A stretch of 64,000 nt of DNA, from positions 32,150-96,149 of the forward strand of contig NZ_JAEHJZ010000039.1 in the NCBI RefSeq assembly GCF_016469035.1, written 5' to 3'. The DNA comes from Gelidibacter salicanalis (GTDB lineage Bacteria > Bacteroidota > Bacteroidia > Flavobacteriales > Flavobacteriaceae). The notes below the pieces were generated by a model. That model was not told the origin of the DNA, ran no database searches, and saw only the letters and a program-made list of their open reading frames with translations. Within the stretch, counting starts at the first letter, position 1; every line of letters starts with the position of its first letter. Below, piece by piece: positions 35,408-43,557 of the stretch. Both the position numbers and the translations under genes were made by a program.

Positions 35408-37789
35408 ATGACAGACATTAATGAGCATATCGATTCACCTTTTCTAATCAAGATAAGTTTTGAGAAACTCTTAAACTACTACGAGCAACTCGCTTTAAGC
35501 AAAGATCCTTTTTTAGTAGCGAAAGCGCAGCGTGTGTTGCAAGCTGGAAACGCTGCGTCTGAGCTCAGAGAGGGTTTTACCAATACTGATTTGTTGTATA
35601 CCTATCAAAAGGAAATCAACATTATTTTGGAGGATTCCTTTAATGAATTGCTGACCAAAAATGAAATCAAAACCGCATCCGTAGTCCTACATAGTTTGAT
35701 TTTTAACGCGTCCAAAAGATTCACAGCAATTATTGAAAATGCTGGGGATGATTTTGAATTGAAAATTTCCAATCAGCCTCAAGATGATATGTATAGAGAG
35801 GCTTGTGCAATTATCCTAAAGTTTCATTACGGTTATGATATCAATTTTAGAAGATCGTTTTTTTATGAAATTCCGGACGCTAATGGCATCTTAAGAACCT
35901 ACAAAATTTTGTATAATGCGGATTTTGTAGAAATTATAAAAACCCAAAAGGCACCAGACATAACGGACGCGGATCATAGATTATTACTAGAGAGCTATGA
36001 TAACATGGCGTTGTGGCGCGAGAAATTCCCAGCGCAAAGTTATATTTTTAAGGGTTTTACTATTAACAATATTTTTGATGTGACGAATGATCGTTCTATT
36101 TCAGAAATAAAATCTAGTTTATTGGCGTCTGCCAACAGCCAGAATAAAAATTTTACTGAAGATTTTAAACATTTGTTTGAATCGCTATTAAATCTGAAAG
36201 ATGTTAAAGTGGGATTTGTCGCTTATAATAAATCGGAAGAACAATTTGAGCGCATTACGGGTGAAGGGATTGATAGTTATTTGCTCTTTAATCAAGATGC
36301 TGGGTCTTGTAAAACCTTATTGTGTGAAGCGTCATATAAAGCACTAATTACAGAAAACACCTATTTCTCCATCCCTGATGTTGAAAAATACTACCAACTC
36401 ACCAACGGTAAGGCACAATATAAAACCTTGCATGACCACGGGATTAAAAGCGCGATACTAGCGCCAATTGCCTCAAATGGAGAACTCTTAGGAGTATTGG
36501 AGATTGTGTCCACCAAAGTTCTTGAACTGAATAGTATTAACGCCAATATTTTGATTGATGTGATGCCATTTATTGTGGCTTCTGTATTGCGATCCAAAGA
36601 GAGCGAAGAAAATTTAATCGAAGCGGTTATTCAGCAAGAATGCACGTCCATCCATCCGAGTGTGCGTTGGAAATTTGAAAGGGAAGCACGCATCTTTTTA
36701 GATAAAAAGAGGAGAGACGCGATCAGTGTATCTTTTGGTGAGATTGCATTTGCGGATGTCTATCCTTTATTCGGGCAAATTGATGTAAAAGGCTCTTCGG
36801 CTGCTAGAAATCAAGCCACACGCAAGGATCTGGCCTTGCAAATCAGCTTGGTTAGGAAGCTTTTGTCGACGGTATCAGAAACTGAGGGTTTGCCAATTTA
36901 TGAGCAGCTCAACTATCAAATGGATGAGCTATCAAAAGAAATGGAAGATCATTTTAAAGTTGATACTGAACAGGAAATTGTAAAGTTTTTTGAAAAGGAA
37001 ATTCATCCGTTGTTTGAGTTCATGAAAACTAAAAACGGTGCTATTGCGGATGCCGTCGAAGATTACTTCAGTAAAATAAATGAGAAGTTAGGTCTTATTT
37101 ATTACTACCGCAAATACTATGATGACACCATCGCATTAATCAATAAAAAAATGTCATTCGTGATAGATCAGAAGCAAATAGAGGCACAACTGATGTATCC
37201 GCATTTCTTTGAGCGCTACAAGACTGATGGCGTTGAGCATAATATGTATATTGGGGAATCAATTACAAAAGAGCAGAGTTTTAATGAGGTGTACCTCTAT
37301 AATTTAAGACTATGGCAACTTCAAGTTATGGCAGAAATGGAAAATGAATTTTACAAAAACCAGCATGAATTTCCGGCTACAGTAGAGGTCGCTTCCATGA
37401 TTTTAGTTTCACATCAACCGTTATCCATTCACTTTAGAATGGATGAAAAACAATTTGACGTTGATGGTTCCTACAATGCACGCTATGAGGTGGTAAAAAA
37501 ACGAGTAGACAAAGCGCTTATAAAAGGAACCGATGAACGGGTTACGACAAAAGGAAAGCTAACCATCATCTATTCTCAAAAAGAAGATGAAGAAGCGTAT
37601 CTTAATTACATCAAATTTTTACAATATAAGAAAGTGTTCGATACCGAAATCGAACTCTTAGAATTGGAAAATCTACAAGGTGTTACAGGATTAAAAGCTA
37701 TTCGTGTCCCTATTCTATACCACAAAGACTCAATAGACCAGCGCTATTATACCTATGACGATTTGATGAGTGACATCAAACAATCTTAG
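35408..37789 (+). CDS. Large GAF-domain protein
   Basis: A 793-residue, probably cytoplasmic protein with no signal peptide or membrane segment. Residues ~255-400 have the pattern of a GAF sensor domain (VGFVAYNKSEEQFERI, then SAILAPIASNGELLGVLEIV and LIDVMPFIVASVLRSKE). The N-terminal ~250 and C-terminal ~390 residues are mostly helical with no family I can name, and no kinase, cyclase or HD domain is visible. Similar long GAF proteins are common in Flavobacteriaceae and uncharacterised. Its stop overlaps, tail to tail by 4 bases, the convergent HD-Pycsar-effector gene. Confidence 0.7.
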   Translation: MTDINEHIDSPFLIKISFEKLLNYYEQLALSKDPFLVAKAQRVLQAGNAASELREGFTNTDLLYTYQKEINIILEDSFNELLTKNEIKTASVVLHSLIFNASKRFTAIIENAGDDFELKISNQPQDDMYREACAIILKFHYGYDINFRRSFFYEIPDANGILRTYKILYNADFVEIIKTQKAPDITDADHRLLLESYDNMALWREKFPAQSYIFKGFTINNIFDVTNDRSISEIKSSLLASANSQNKNFTEDFKHLFESLLNLKDVKVGFVAYNKSEEQFERITGEGIDSYLLFNQDAGSCKTLLCEASYKALITENTYFSIPDVEKYYQLTNGKAQYKTLHDHGIKSAILAPIASNGELLGVLEIVSTKVLELNSINANILIDVMPFIVASVLRSKESEENLIEAVIQQECTSIHPSVRWKFEREARIFLDKKRRDAISVSFGEIAFADVYPLFGQIDVKGSSAARNQATRKDLALQISLVRKLLSTVSETEGLPIYEQLNYQMDELSKEMEDHFKVDTEQEIVKFFEKEIHPLFEFMKTKNGAIADAVEDYFSKINEKLGLIYYYRKYYDDTIALINKKMSFVIDQKQIEAQLMYPHFFERYKTDGVEHNMYIGESITKEQSFNEVYLYNLRLWQLQVMAEMENEFYKNQHEFPATVEVASMILVSHQPLSIHFRMDEKQFDVDGSYNARYEVVKKRVDKALIKGTDERVTTKGKLTIIYSQKEDEEAYLNYIKFLQYKKVFDTEIELLELENLQGVTGLKAIRVPILYHKDSIDQRYYTYDDLMSDIKQS

Positions 37790-39063
37790 ACATAATAATT
37801 TTGAGACCTGTCTTGTCTCAGTTCAATCAGATTCATCGCCTTTTTTTCAGTTTTTAAAACTTCGTCCAAATCAGCTGCTGGTGAAAATTTAAATGAAATA
37901 GCAAAGGCTATTACAGAAATGATCATTCCCGTCATGAAAATGGTGTACGTCACTCTCAAAATTCGGTATTTTCTGTCCAACACCTTCCCTAAAAAGTAAA
38001 GATCCTTTGTTAAAGAGCTGTATACATAGTCTTTGTCTTTTAAGAGCTCATTAATGGCCCATTCAAAGTCCTCGAGTTTCATTTTATGAAAATTCCCAAA
38101 AAAGGTCAGGTTCACCTTTCTATTCTCCACATCCTCTTTAGTAAATTCGCCACTTGTAATATTAGGACGCGTTGCGATGATGGATAAAATCATTGAGGTA
38201 ATACTAGAGAGCATTAATATAATGGTAGGCACGATCAAAAATTGATTGGATGGATTGTCAAATTTCGAAAATAAAGTAGAGAGCATCAATGAAATGATAA
38301 TCGCATTAACTGATAGTAAGATGTTTGCTTTTGTATCGGCAATATCACTTAATTTTATATGGTTTCTGAGGGCCGTTCTGTAAAAGGATTGAATGGCACG
38401 TTCTGGGCTAGCATCTTTTGCCTTAGCTTTAAGTTGCGCCTTCATTTTTTCTTTCTGGCGTCTCTTTTTCTCTTTCTTACTGGATTTAATGAGTTCAGCT
38501 AAGTTGTCTTCTTTTTGTATTTGCCAATTTTTAAGAGCATAGTCCGTATAAAACTGATGGTTTTGAGAGAGTACTTCTATGTTTTCGGCAAGCCATTCTG
38601 AAGGAGAGTACTTCCTAACGTTTTGCAATTCTAGTTCTTTTCTTAAAAATTCGCTGGCTTCGTTAAAATAAGATTTGCCAAAATGGGAGGCATCCGCATC
38701 TCTTATAACCCTTTCCAATTCATTTTTTGGAGTGCCCTTAAATTTAGTTGCCATAATACACTCATTAACGGCGTTAATGATAGTTTGATCTACCTGTTGT
38801 GTTTCTAGAAAAGCGGTCGCTATCTTAACACTCTCTTCTTCGTGCCCATCTCTTAATTTGGTATAGCCCGTATCATGCAATAAGGCAGCTAATTGGAGTA
38901 TTGTGGATTGTTCAGTAGTGATATCTAAATTTTGAATAATTTCTTTCGTGCTCTTTAAAACACGCTTGGTATGTGTGAAGTTATGATATAGAAAGGTGTT
39001 TGGTAACTCCTCTTTAAAAAGATTAAATACAAAATCTTCAGTGTTTTTGATGATATCAGTCAT
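37786..39063 (-). CDS. HD-domain protein fused to Pycsar-effector-type transmembrane domain
   Basis: About 425 residues from MTDIIKNTEDFVF; the 20 upstream codons are hydrophobic but lack a sensible start. Residues ~20-185 are an HD phosphohydrolase: His31, His63-Asp64 in AALLHDTGY and Asp122 in VIRDADASHFG. A very basic linker (~194-218) leads to the Pycsar-effector (DUF5706/PycTM) domain: IKLSDIADTKANILLSVNAI, two transmembrane segments, a cytoplasmic stretch with FFGNFHKMKLEDFEWAI, and a final membrane pair. In Pycsar defence, such membrane domains respond to cCMP or cUMP. No cyclase gene is visible nearby, so a defence role is not shown. Confidence 0.85.
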   Translation of the reverse strand: MTDIIKNTEDFVFNLFKEELPNTFLYHNFTHTKRVLKSTKEIIQNLDITTEQSTILQLAALLHDTGYTKLRDGHEEESVKIATAFLETQQVDQTIINAVNECIMATKFKGTPKNELERVIRDADASHFGKSYFNEASEFLRKELELQNVRKYSPSEWLAENIEVLSQNHQFYTDYALKNWQIQKEDNLAELIKSSKKEKKRRQKEKMKAQLKAKAKDASPERAIQSFYRTALRNHIKLSDIADTKANILLSVNAIIISLMLSTLFSKFDNPSNQFLIVPTIILMLSSITSMILSIIATRPNITSGEFTKEDVENRKVNLTFFGNFHKMKLEDFEWAINELLKDKDYVYSSLTKDLYFLGKVLDRKYRILRVTYTIFMTGMIISVIAFAISFKFSPAADLDEVLKTEKKAMNLIELRQDRSQNYYV

Positions 39064-39209
39064 AAAATGTGTTGTAAAGTTGGTGCTACAAATTACTAAA
39101 AAATAAATGAAGTAAATGAACACTATGACGACTATTTGTAATGCAAAACGTTAAAATCCGTCCAAATGCATATTATAATTTTTAACTTTAAGAAAAATAC
39201 TTGAATTTT

Positions 39210-39668
39210 ATGCTTACATGGAAAAATGTGATGGATTTTGCCGTAAATGGCAATCCCAAACCCAATAGAAGAATTGAAAAATCAGAAGCAGAATGGCGCA
39301 AAATATTAACCCCAGAGCAATTTAAAATTGCACGAGGAAAAGGAACGGAAGCTCCAGGAACCGGCGCGCTATGTAGCGTGTATGAAGAAGGTCAGTACAA
39401 CTGCGTGTGTTGTGATACGCCATTATTTGACTCTACCATAAAATTTAAATCGAGCTCAGGTTGGCCAAGTTTTACGCAGCCCATTAAAGAGAACGCTATA
39501 AAATATGAGAAAGATATTTCGTTTGGAATGGTTAGAGTTGAAGTGATGTGCAATGTGTGTGATGCGCATTTGGGACACGTGTTTCCTGATGGTCCAGAAC
39601 CTAGCGGATTGCGTTATTGTGTCAATTCTGAATCCATGACGATGGATGCTTCTAAAAAAGAAGTTTAA
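39210..39668 (+). CDS. msrB: Peptide-methionine (R)-S-oxide reductase MsrB
   Basis: About 152 residues from the ATG of MLTWKNVMDFAVNG; a TTG three codons upstream is less likely. It reduces methionine-R-sulfoxide in proteins. Zinc ligands are CVCC near residue 67 and CNVC near 111; KFKSSSGWPSFTQPI and GHVFPDGPEPSGLRYCVNSES contain the catalytic Cys. GALCSVYEEG carries an extra Cys that could be the resolving one. There is no signal peptide. It starts a run of redox-repair genes and is 17 bases upstream of msrA. Confidence 0.95.
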   Translation: MLTWKNVMDFAVNGNPKPNRRIEKSEAEWRKILTPEQFKIARGKGTEAPGTGALCSVYEEGQYNCVCCDTPLFDSTIKFKSSSGWPSFTQPIKENAIKYEKDISFGMVRVEVMCNVCDAHLGHVFPDGPEPSGLRYCVNSESMTMDASKKEV

Positions 39669-39685
39669 CCAAATAGAACGAACAT

Positions 39686-40237
39686 ATGTCACATAAAAAA
39701 TTGGAAACCATGACTGTCGGTGGTGGCTGTTTTTGGTGCGTTGAGGCTGTTTTTAACGAAATAAAAGGGGTGCATAAAGTGGTTTCAGGGTATATGGGTG
39801 GTTCTGTTCCTGGAACGCCAACCTACCGCGAAGTCTGTTCTGGTTTAACAGGACATGCTGAAGTGGTGCAAGTGCATTTTGATCCATCCCTTATAACTTA
39901 TGAAGATTTATTGGTTGTTTTTATGACGAGCCATGACCCAACCACACTAAATAAGCAAGGAGGTGATGTTGGTACGCAATACCGTTCAGTCATTTTTTAC
40001 AATGATTTAGAACAAAAAGGAATTGCTGAAGTAGTGGTCGAAGAAATTGCACCCTATTATGAACATCCAATTGTAACTGAAATCAGTCCCGTGGAAACAT
40101 TTCATAAAGCAACTGAAGATCATCTAGATTATTTTGCCAATAACCAAACGGAGCGCTATTGTACAGCGGTCATCATCCCAAAATTGGCAAAACTGCGTAA
40201 CATGCATGCTGACAAATTAAAAAATGCGAGTGTTTAA
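39686..40237 (+). CDS. msrA: Peptide-methionine (S)-S-oxide reductase MsrA (first copy)
   Basis: 183 residues with catalytic Cys15 in VGGGCFWCVEAVF. The substrate-pocket and acid motifs are complete: GLTGHAEVVQVHFDP, FMTSHDPTTLNKQGGDVGTQYRS, and FHKATEDHLDYFANN. It reduces methionine-S-sulfoxide and complements the MsrB encoded just upstream. There is no signal peptide, so it is cytoplasmic. Its 3' end overlaps the leader of the GNAT gene. Confidence 0.96.
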   Translation: MSHKKLETMTVGGGCFWCVEAVFNEIKGVHKVVSGYMGGSVPGTPTYREVCSGLTGHAEVVQVHFDPSLITYEDLLVVFMTSHDPTTLNKQGGDVGTQYRSVIFYNDLEQKGIAEVVVEEIAPYYEHPIVTEISPVETFHKATEDHLDYFANNQTERYCTAVIIPKLAKLRNMHADKLKNASV

Positions 40238-40253
40238 TATAAATAAAAATTTT

Positions 40254-40523
40254 ATGAAAGTGATTCATGACAAAGACAAGCAACAATTTACTATGGAAGT
40301 CGATGGTGAAATTGCAAAAGTAGAGTATGAAATGCAAAACGGAAAAATGCATTTGGTTTACAGTGAAGTGCCATTTAATATCCGCGGTCAGGGCATTGGC
40401 AAAATGTTGGTTAAAAAAACCTTTGAAAAATTGACCGAAGAAGGCTATGAAGCCGTTGCGGTTTGTGGATATATAAAATTGGTAGCCAAAAGAAGTGACA
40501 AATGGAATAATATTATAGGATAG
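40254..40523 (+). CDS. Small GNAT-type N-acetyltransferase (COG2388-like)
   Basis: About 89 residues from MKVIHDKDKQQFTMEVDG; ten upstream codons run from inside msrA. Features are AKVEYEMQNGKMHLVYSEVP, the acetyl-CoA-binding loop FNIRGQGIGKMLVKKTFEKL and the ending VCGYIKLVAKRSDKWNNII. These very short GNAT proteins bind acetyl-CoA, but their targets are unknown. It lies between msrA and selO in a closely spaced run. Confidence 0.85.
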   Translation: MKVIHDKDKQQFTMEVDGEIAKVEYEMQNGKMHLVYSEVPFNIRGQGIGKMLVKKTFEKLTEEGYEAVAVCGYIKLVAKRSDKWNNIIG

Positions 40524-40541
40524 GTACCCAATAAAAAACGA

Positions 40542-42104
40542 ATGAAGCTTAACATTAAAAATAAATTTACCACGCAATTACCCGCAGATCCGAATCTCGA
40601 AAATAGCAGACGGCAGGTTACGGAAGCGTGTTTTTCTTATGTCACGCCAAAACACACCTCAAACCCTGAGTTGTTGCATGTGTCACCTGAAATGTTGAAC
40701 AACTTAGGTTTAACAAAATCCGATGCTGAATCTGAAAAGTTTTTAAACGTAGTTACAGGTAATATAGTACTTGAAAACACTACGCCGTACGCCATGTGTT
40801 ATGCAGGGCATCAATTTGGCAATTGGGCAGGGCAGTTGGGAGACGGGCGTGCTATTAATTTGTTTGAAGTTGAACATGATCAAAAAAACTGGGTAGTTCA
40901 GTTGAAAGGCGCGGGAGAAACACCCTATTCCCGTTCAGCAGACGGCTTGGCAGTCCTGCGTTCTTCCATTAGGGAATACTTGTGTAGTGAAGCCATGCAT
41001 CACTTGGGAGTGCCTACTACCAGAGCCCTATCTTTAGCCTTGACTGGAGATAAAGTGCTGCGGGACGTGATGTACAACGGCAATCCTGAATATGAAAAAG
41101 GAGCGATAGTCAGTCGCGTGTCTCCTAGTTTTTTAAGATTTGGAAGTTATGAAATATTCGCGGCACGACAGGATCATAAAAATCTGAAAATTTTGGTTGA
41201 TTTCACCATAAAAGAACATTTTCCACATTTAGGAGCGCCTTCTAAGGATATCTATACCCAGTTTTTTTCAGAAGTCTGTGCCCGTACATTGGAGATGATC
41301 ATTCATTGGCAACGTGTAGGCTTTGTGCATGGGGTAATGAATACGGATAACATGTCCATTCTCGGGTTGACCATAGATTACGGGCCATATGGTTGGTTGG
41401 AAGGCTTTGATTGTGGGTGGACACCAAATACGACGGATAACCAACACAAGCGCTACAGATACGGAAACCAACCCAATATAGGACTATGGAATTTGTACCA
41501 ACTCGCCAATGCACTGTATCCGCTGATTGAAGACGCGAAGGCTATGGAGGCGATTTTGGAAACCTATACCACCAATTTTGAATCGCAGTCCCTAGCCATG
41601 ATGCGGAGCAAATTAGGATTGCAATCTGAAAATGCGTCTGATGTGTTGCTGATTCAAGCGTTGGAAGATGCCTTACAACTGACGGAAACGGACATGACGA
41701 TTTTCTTTAGGCAATTGAGCAGCTTTAAACCAGGGAAAGCATCTGAAGGTTTACCTCTCGTCAACGACGCTTTTTATGCACCAACAGAACTTTCTGATAA
41801 AATTAAAGCCCAATGGAATGCATGGTTTGACCGCTATGCAGAACGCTTGTTAACAGAATCCATTTCAAATTCAGAAAGAGTAGTTAAAATGAACGCCGTC
41901 AACCCTAAATACGTGTTGCGCAACTACATGGCGCAATTAGCCATTGATGCAGCAGATAAGGGTGATAATACACTCATCGACGAATTGTTTCAGATGATGA
42001 AAAAACCGTATGATGAACAGCCCCAATATGAGCAATGGTTTGCAAAACGGCCTGAATGGGCCCGTGATAAAGTGGGATGCAGCATGTTATCCTGCAGTTC
42101 ATAA
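40542..42104 (+). CDS. selO: SelO/YdiU-family protein adenylyltransferase
   Basis: 520 residues of the kinase-like SelO family, which transfers AMP to protein hydroxyls and is linked to the oxidative stress response. Motifs are YAGHQFGNWAGQLGDGRAIN, LKGAGETPYSRSADGLAVLR, EAMHHLGVPTTRAL, GFVHGVMNTDNMSILGLTID and DYGPYGWLEGFD. The C-terminus is GCSMLSCSS, with Cys where vertebrate SelO has selenocysteine (USS). Its place among Msr genes fits a redox role. Confidence 0.95.
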   Translation: MKLNIKNKFTTQLPADPNLENSRRQVTEACFSYVTPKHTSNPELLHVSPEMLNNLGLTKSDAESEKFLNVVTGNIVLENTTPYAMCYAGHQFGNWAGQLGDGRAINLFEVEHDQKNWVVQLKGAGETPYSRSADGLAVLRSSIREYLCSEAMHHLGVPTTRALSLALTGDKVLRDVMYNGNPEYEKGAIVSRVSPSFLRFGSYEIFAARQDHKNLKILVDFTIKEHFPHLGAPSKDIYTQFFSEVCARTLEMIIHWQRVGFVHGVMNTDNMSILGLTIDYGPYGWLEGFDCGWTPNTTDNQHKRYRYGNQPNIGLWNLYQLANALYPLIEDAKAMEAILETYTTNFESQSLAMMRSKLGLQSENASDVLLIQALEDALQLTETDMTIFFRQLSSFKPGKASEGLPLVNDAFYAPTELSDKIKAQWNAWFDRYAERLLTESISNSERVVKMNAVNPKYVLRNYMAQLAIDAADKGDNTLIDELFQMMKKPYDEQPQYEQWFAKRPEWARDKVGCSMLSCSS

Positions 42105-42181
42105 AGGATGTTTTTCCAACCAAAACAATGCTGAAGGCAAAAATATTCAATTTAATAACAGATTAATTTAGATAAAACACA

Positions 42182-42676
42182 ATGAGTACATATAAAAAAG
42201 CATATATAGCCGGCGGCTGTTTCTGGGGGATGGAAGATCTTTTCAGAGAACGTCCGGGAGTAAAGGATACCGAAGTAGGATATATTGGAGGAGAAAACGA
42301 GCAACCAACCTATAGAAATCATCCTGGGCATGCTGAAGGTATTGAAATCACTTACGACCTTAATAAAACGTCCTTCAAACAACTCTTAGATTATTTTTTC
42401 AGAATTCATAATCCTACAACCCTTGACCGACAAGGAAATGATATAGGGACAAGTTACCGCTCTGCCATATTTTTTCAGAATGAAGAAGAAAAAGCTGTAG
42501 CTGAAGAAGTTATTACTATTGTCAATGCTTCCAATAAGTGGGATGGTGAAGTGGCTACAACGCTAGAACCTTATTCTAAATTTTGGGCGGCAGAACCTGA
42601 ACATCAAGATTATTTGCTGAGAAAACCGGACGGCTATACCTGTCATTATGAAAGATTTGATCAGCCATTTATTTGA
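42182..42676 (+). CDS. msrA: Peptide-methionine (S)-S-oxide reductase MsrA (second copy)
   Basis: 164 residues with catalytic Cys13 in [12 protein letters not shown], a variant with Gly in place of the second Cys of the first copy. Other motifs are intact: [42 protein letters not shown] and [20 protein letters not shown]. The length and the C-terminal GYTCHY Cys are those of single-domain MsrA with a different resolving-Cys layout from the first copy. The two are not recent duplicates. Confidence 0.94.
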   Translation: MSTYKKAYIAGGCFWGMEDLFRERPGVKDTEVGYIGGENEQPTYRNHPGHAEGIEITYDLNKTSFKQLLDYFFRIHNPTTLDRQGNDIGTSYRSAIFFQNEEEKAVAEEVITIVNASNKWDGEVATTLEPYSKFWAAEPEHQDYLLRKPDGYTCHYERFDQPFI

Positions 42677-42738
42677 TTTATAAGCGAGAGCGTTTCTAAT
42701 TTATCTGAGATTTTAGTATCATTGATAAAAAAATAAGA

Positions 42739-43020
42739 ATGAAAGCTATCTGGAACCACACCATTATTGCAGAAAATGATGCCACTGTAGTCGTAGAAAA
42801 CAACCACTATTTCCCACAAGACAGTCTCCATAAAGACTATTTTAAAAAAAGTGATACCCAAAGCACCTGTCCGTGGAAAGGGTTAGCTTCCTATTATACT
42901 ATAGAAGTTGATGGGAAGCAAAACAAAGATGCCGCCTGGTTTTATCCTGAAGTTTCTGAAAAAGCCAAAGCCATCAAAAACCACGTCGCTTTTTGGAAAG
43001 GTGTGGAGATCAAACCATAG
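42739..43020 (+). CDS. DUF427 family protein
   Basis: A 93-residue protein with the whole DUF427 pattern: MKAIWNHTIIAEND, VVVENNHYFPQDSL, STCPWKGLASYYTIEVDG, AAWFYPEVSEKAKAIKNHVAFW. The family is widespread with unknown function; the conserved CPWKG and WFYP motifs suggest a binding pocket. The next gene, a divergent MsrA, starts 6 bases later, so they are probably co-translated. Confidence 0.92.
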   Translation: MKAIWNHTIIAENDATVVVENNHYFPQDSLHKDYFKKSDTQSTCPWKGLASYYTIEVDGKQNKDAAWFYPEVSEKAKAIKNHVAFWKGVEIKP

Positions 43021-43026
43021 GATTTC

Positions 43027-43545
43027 ATGACACCAAACATCATTAAAATTGGTTTCGGTGGCGGATGCCATTGGTGTACAGAAGCGGTTTTTCAGTCCGT
43101 AAAAGGTGTAGAAAAGGTGGAACAAGGGTATGTGACGTCTACAAAATCCAATAGTGGCTTCTCTGAAGCTGTTATCGTTCATTTTAATATTAAATGCGTC
43201 ACGCTAACAACTTTAATTGAAATACATTTGTTTACCCATAAAAGTAAATCTGACCATTCCATGAGGGGAAAATACCGTTCTGCCATATACACTTTTAACA
43301 ACACTCAGCATGAAGACGTTGTACAGTTGCTTAAAGGCTTTCAGATAGAGCAGGATCAAAAATTCATCACTCAGGTATTGCTCTTTCAATTTTTTGAACC
43401 CTCTCGAGACGACATCACCAATTACTATTATAAAAATCCTAAGAAACCTTTTTGTGAGACTTATATCAACCCAAAACTGAAGGTGCTTTTACAGCAGTTT
43501 TCAGAACATGTTGATCAGGATAAAGTGATTCATTTAAAAGCTTAA
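43027..43545 (+). CDS. Divergent MsrA paralogue (third copy)
   Basis: 172 residues clearly of MsrA fold: FGGGCHWCTEAVFQSVKGVE holds the catalytic-position Cys14, but the usual Phe of GCFW is His15. The acid Glu survives (SGFSEAVIVHFN, with GHAE changed). The DPTxxNxQGxDxGTQYRS loop is replaced by THKSKSDHSMRGKYRSAIY, losing the Asp and the loop that shape the substrate pocket. The C-terminal part (YYYKNPKKPFCETYINPKL) keeps a family-like Cys. It may act on a different substrate or serve in regulation. It sits between DUF427 and the hydrolase-OsmC fusion. Confidence 0.82.
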   Translation: MTPNIIKIGFGGGCHWCTEAVFQSVKGVEKVEQGYVTSTKSNSGFSEAVIVHFNIKCVTLTTLIEIHLFTHKSKSDHSMRGKYRSAIYTFNNTQHEDVVQLLKGFQIEQDQKFITQVLLFQFFEPSRDDITNYYYKNPKKPFCETYINPKLKVLLQQFSEHVDQDKVIHLKA

Positions 43546-43557
43546 AAAACACCTATT

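Noticed and set aside
37786-39063. Calling this locus a complete Pycsar defence system
   Set aside because: No pyrimidine cyclase or other defence gene was found within the window, and HD-fused forms occur widely in Bacteroidota outside defence islands.
39064-39123. Longer hydrophobic N-terminus of the HD-Pycsar-effector protein
   Set aside because: The upstream 20 codons would add a membrane segment directly in front of an HD domain and overlap the promoter region of msrB; the ATG at 39063 gives a normal HD start.
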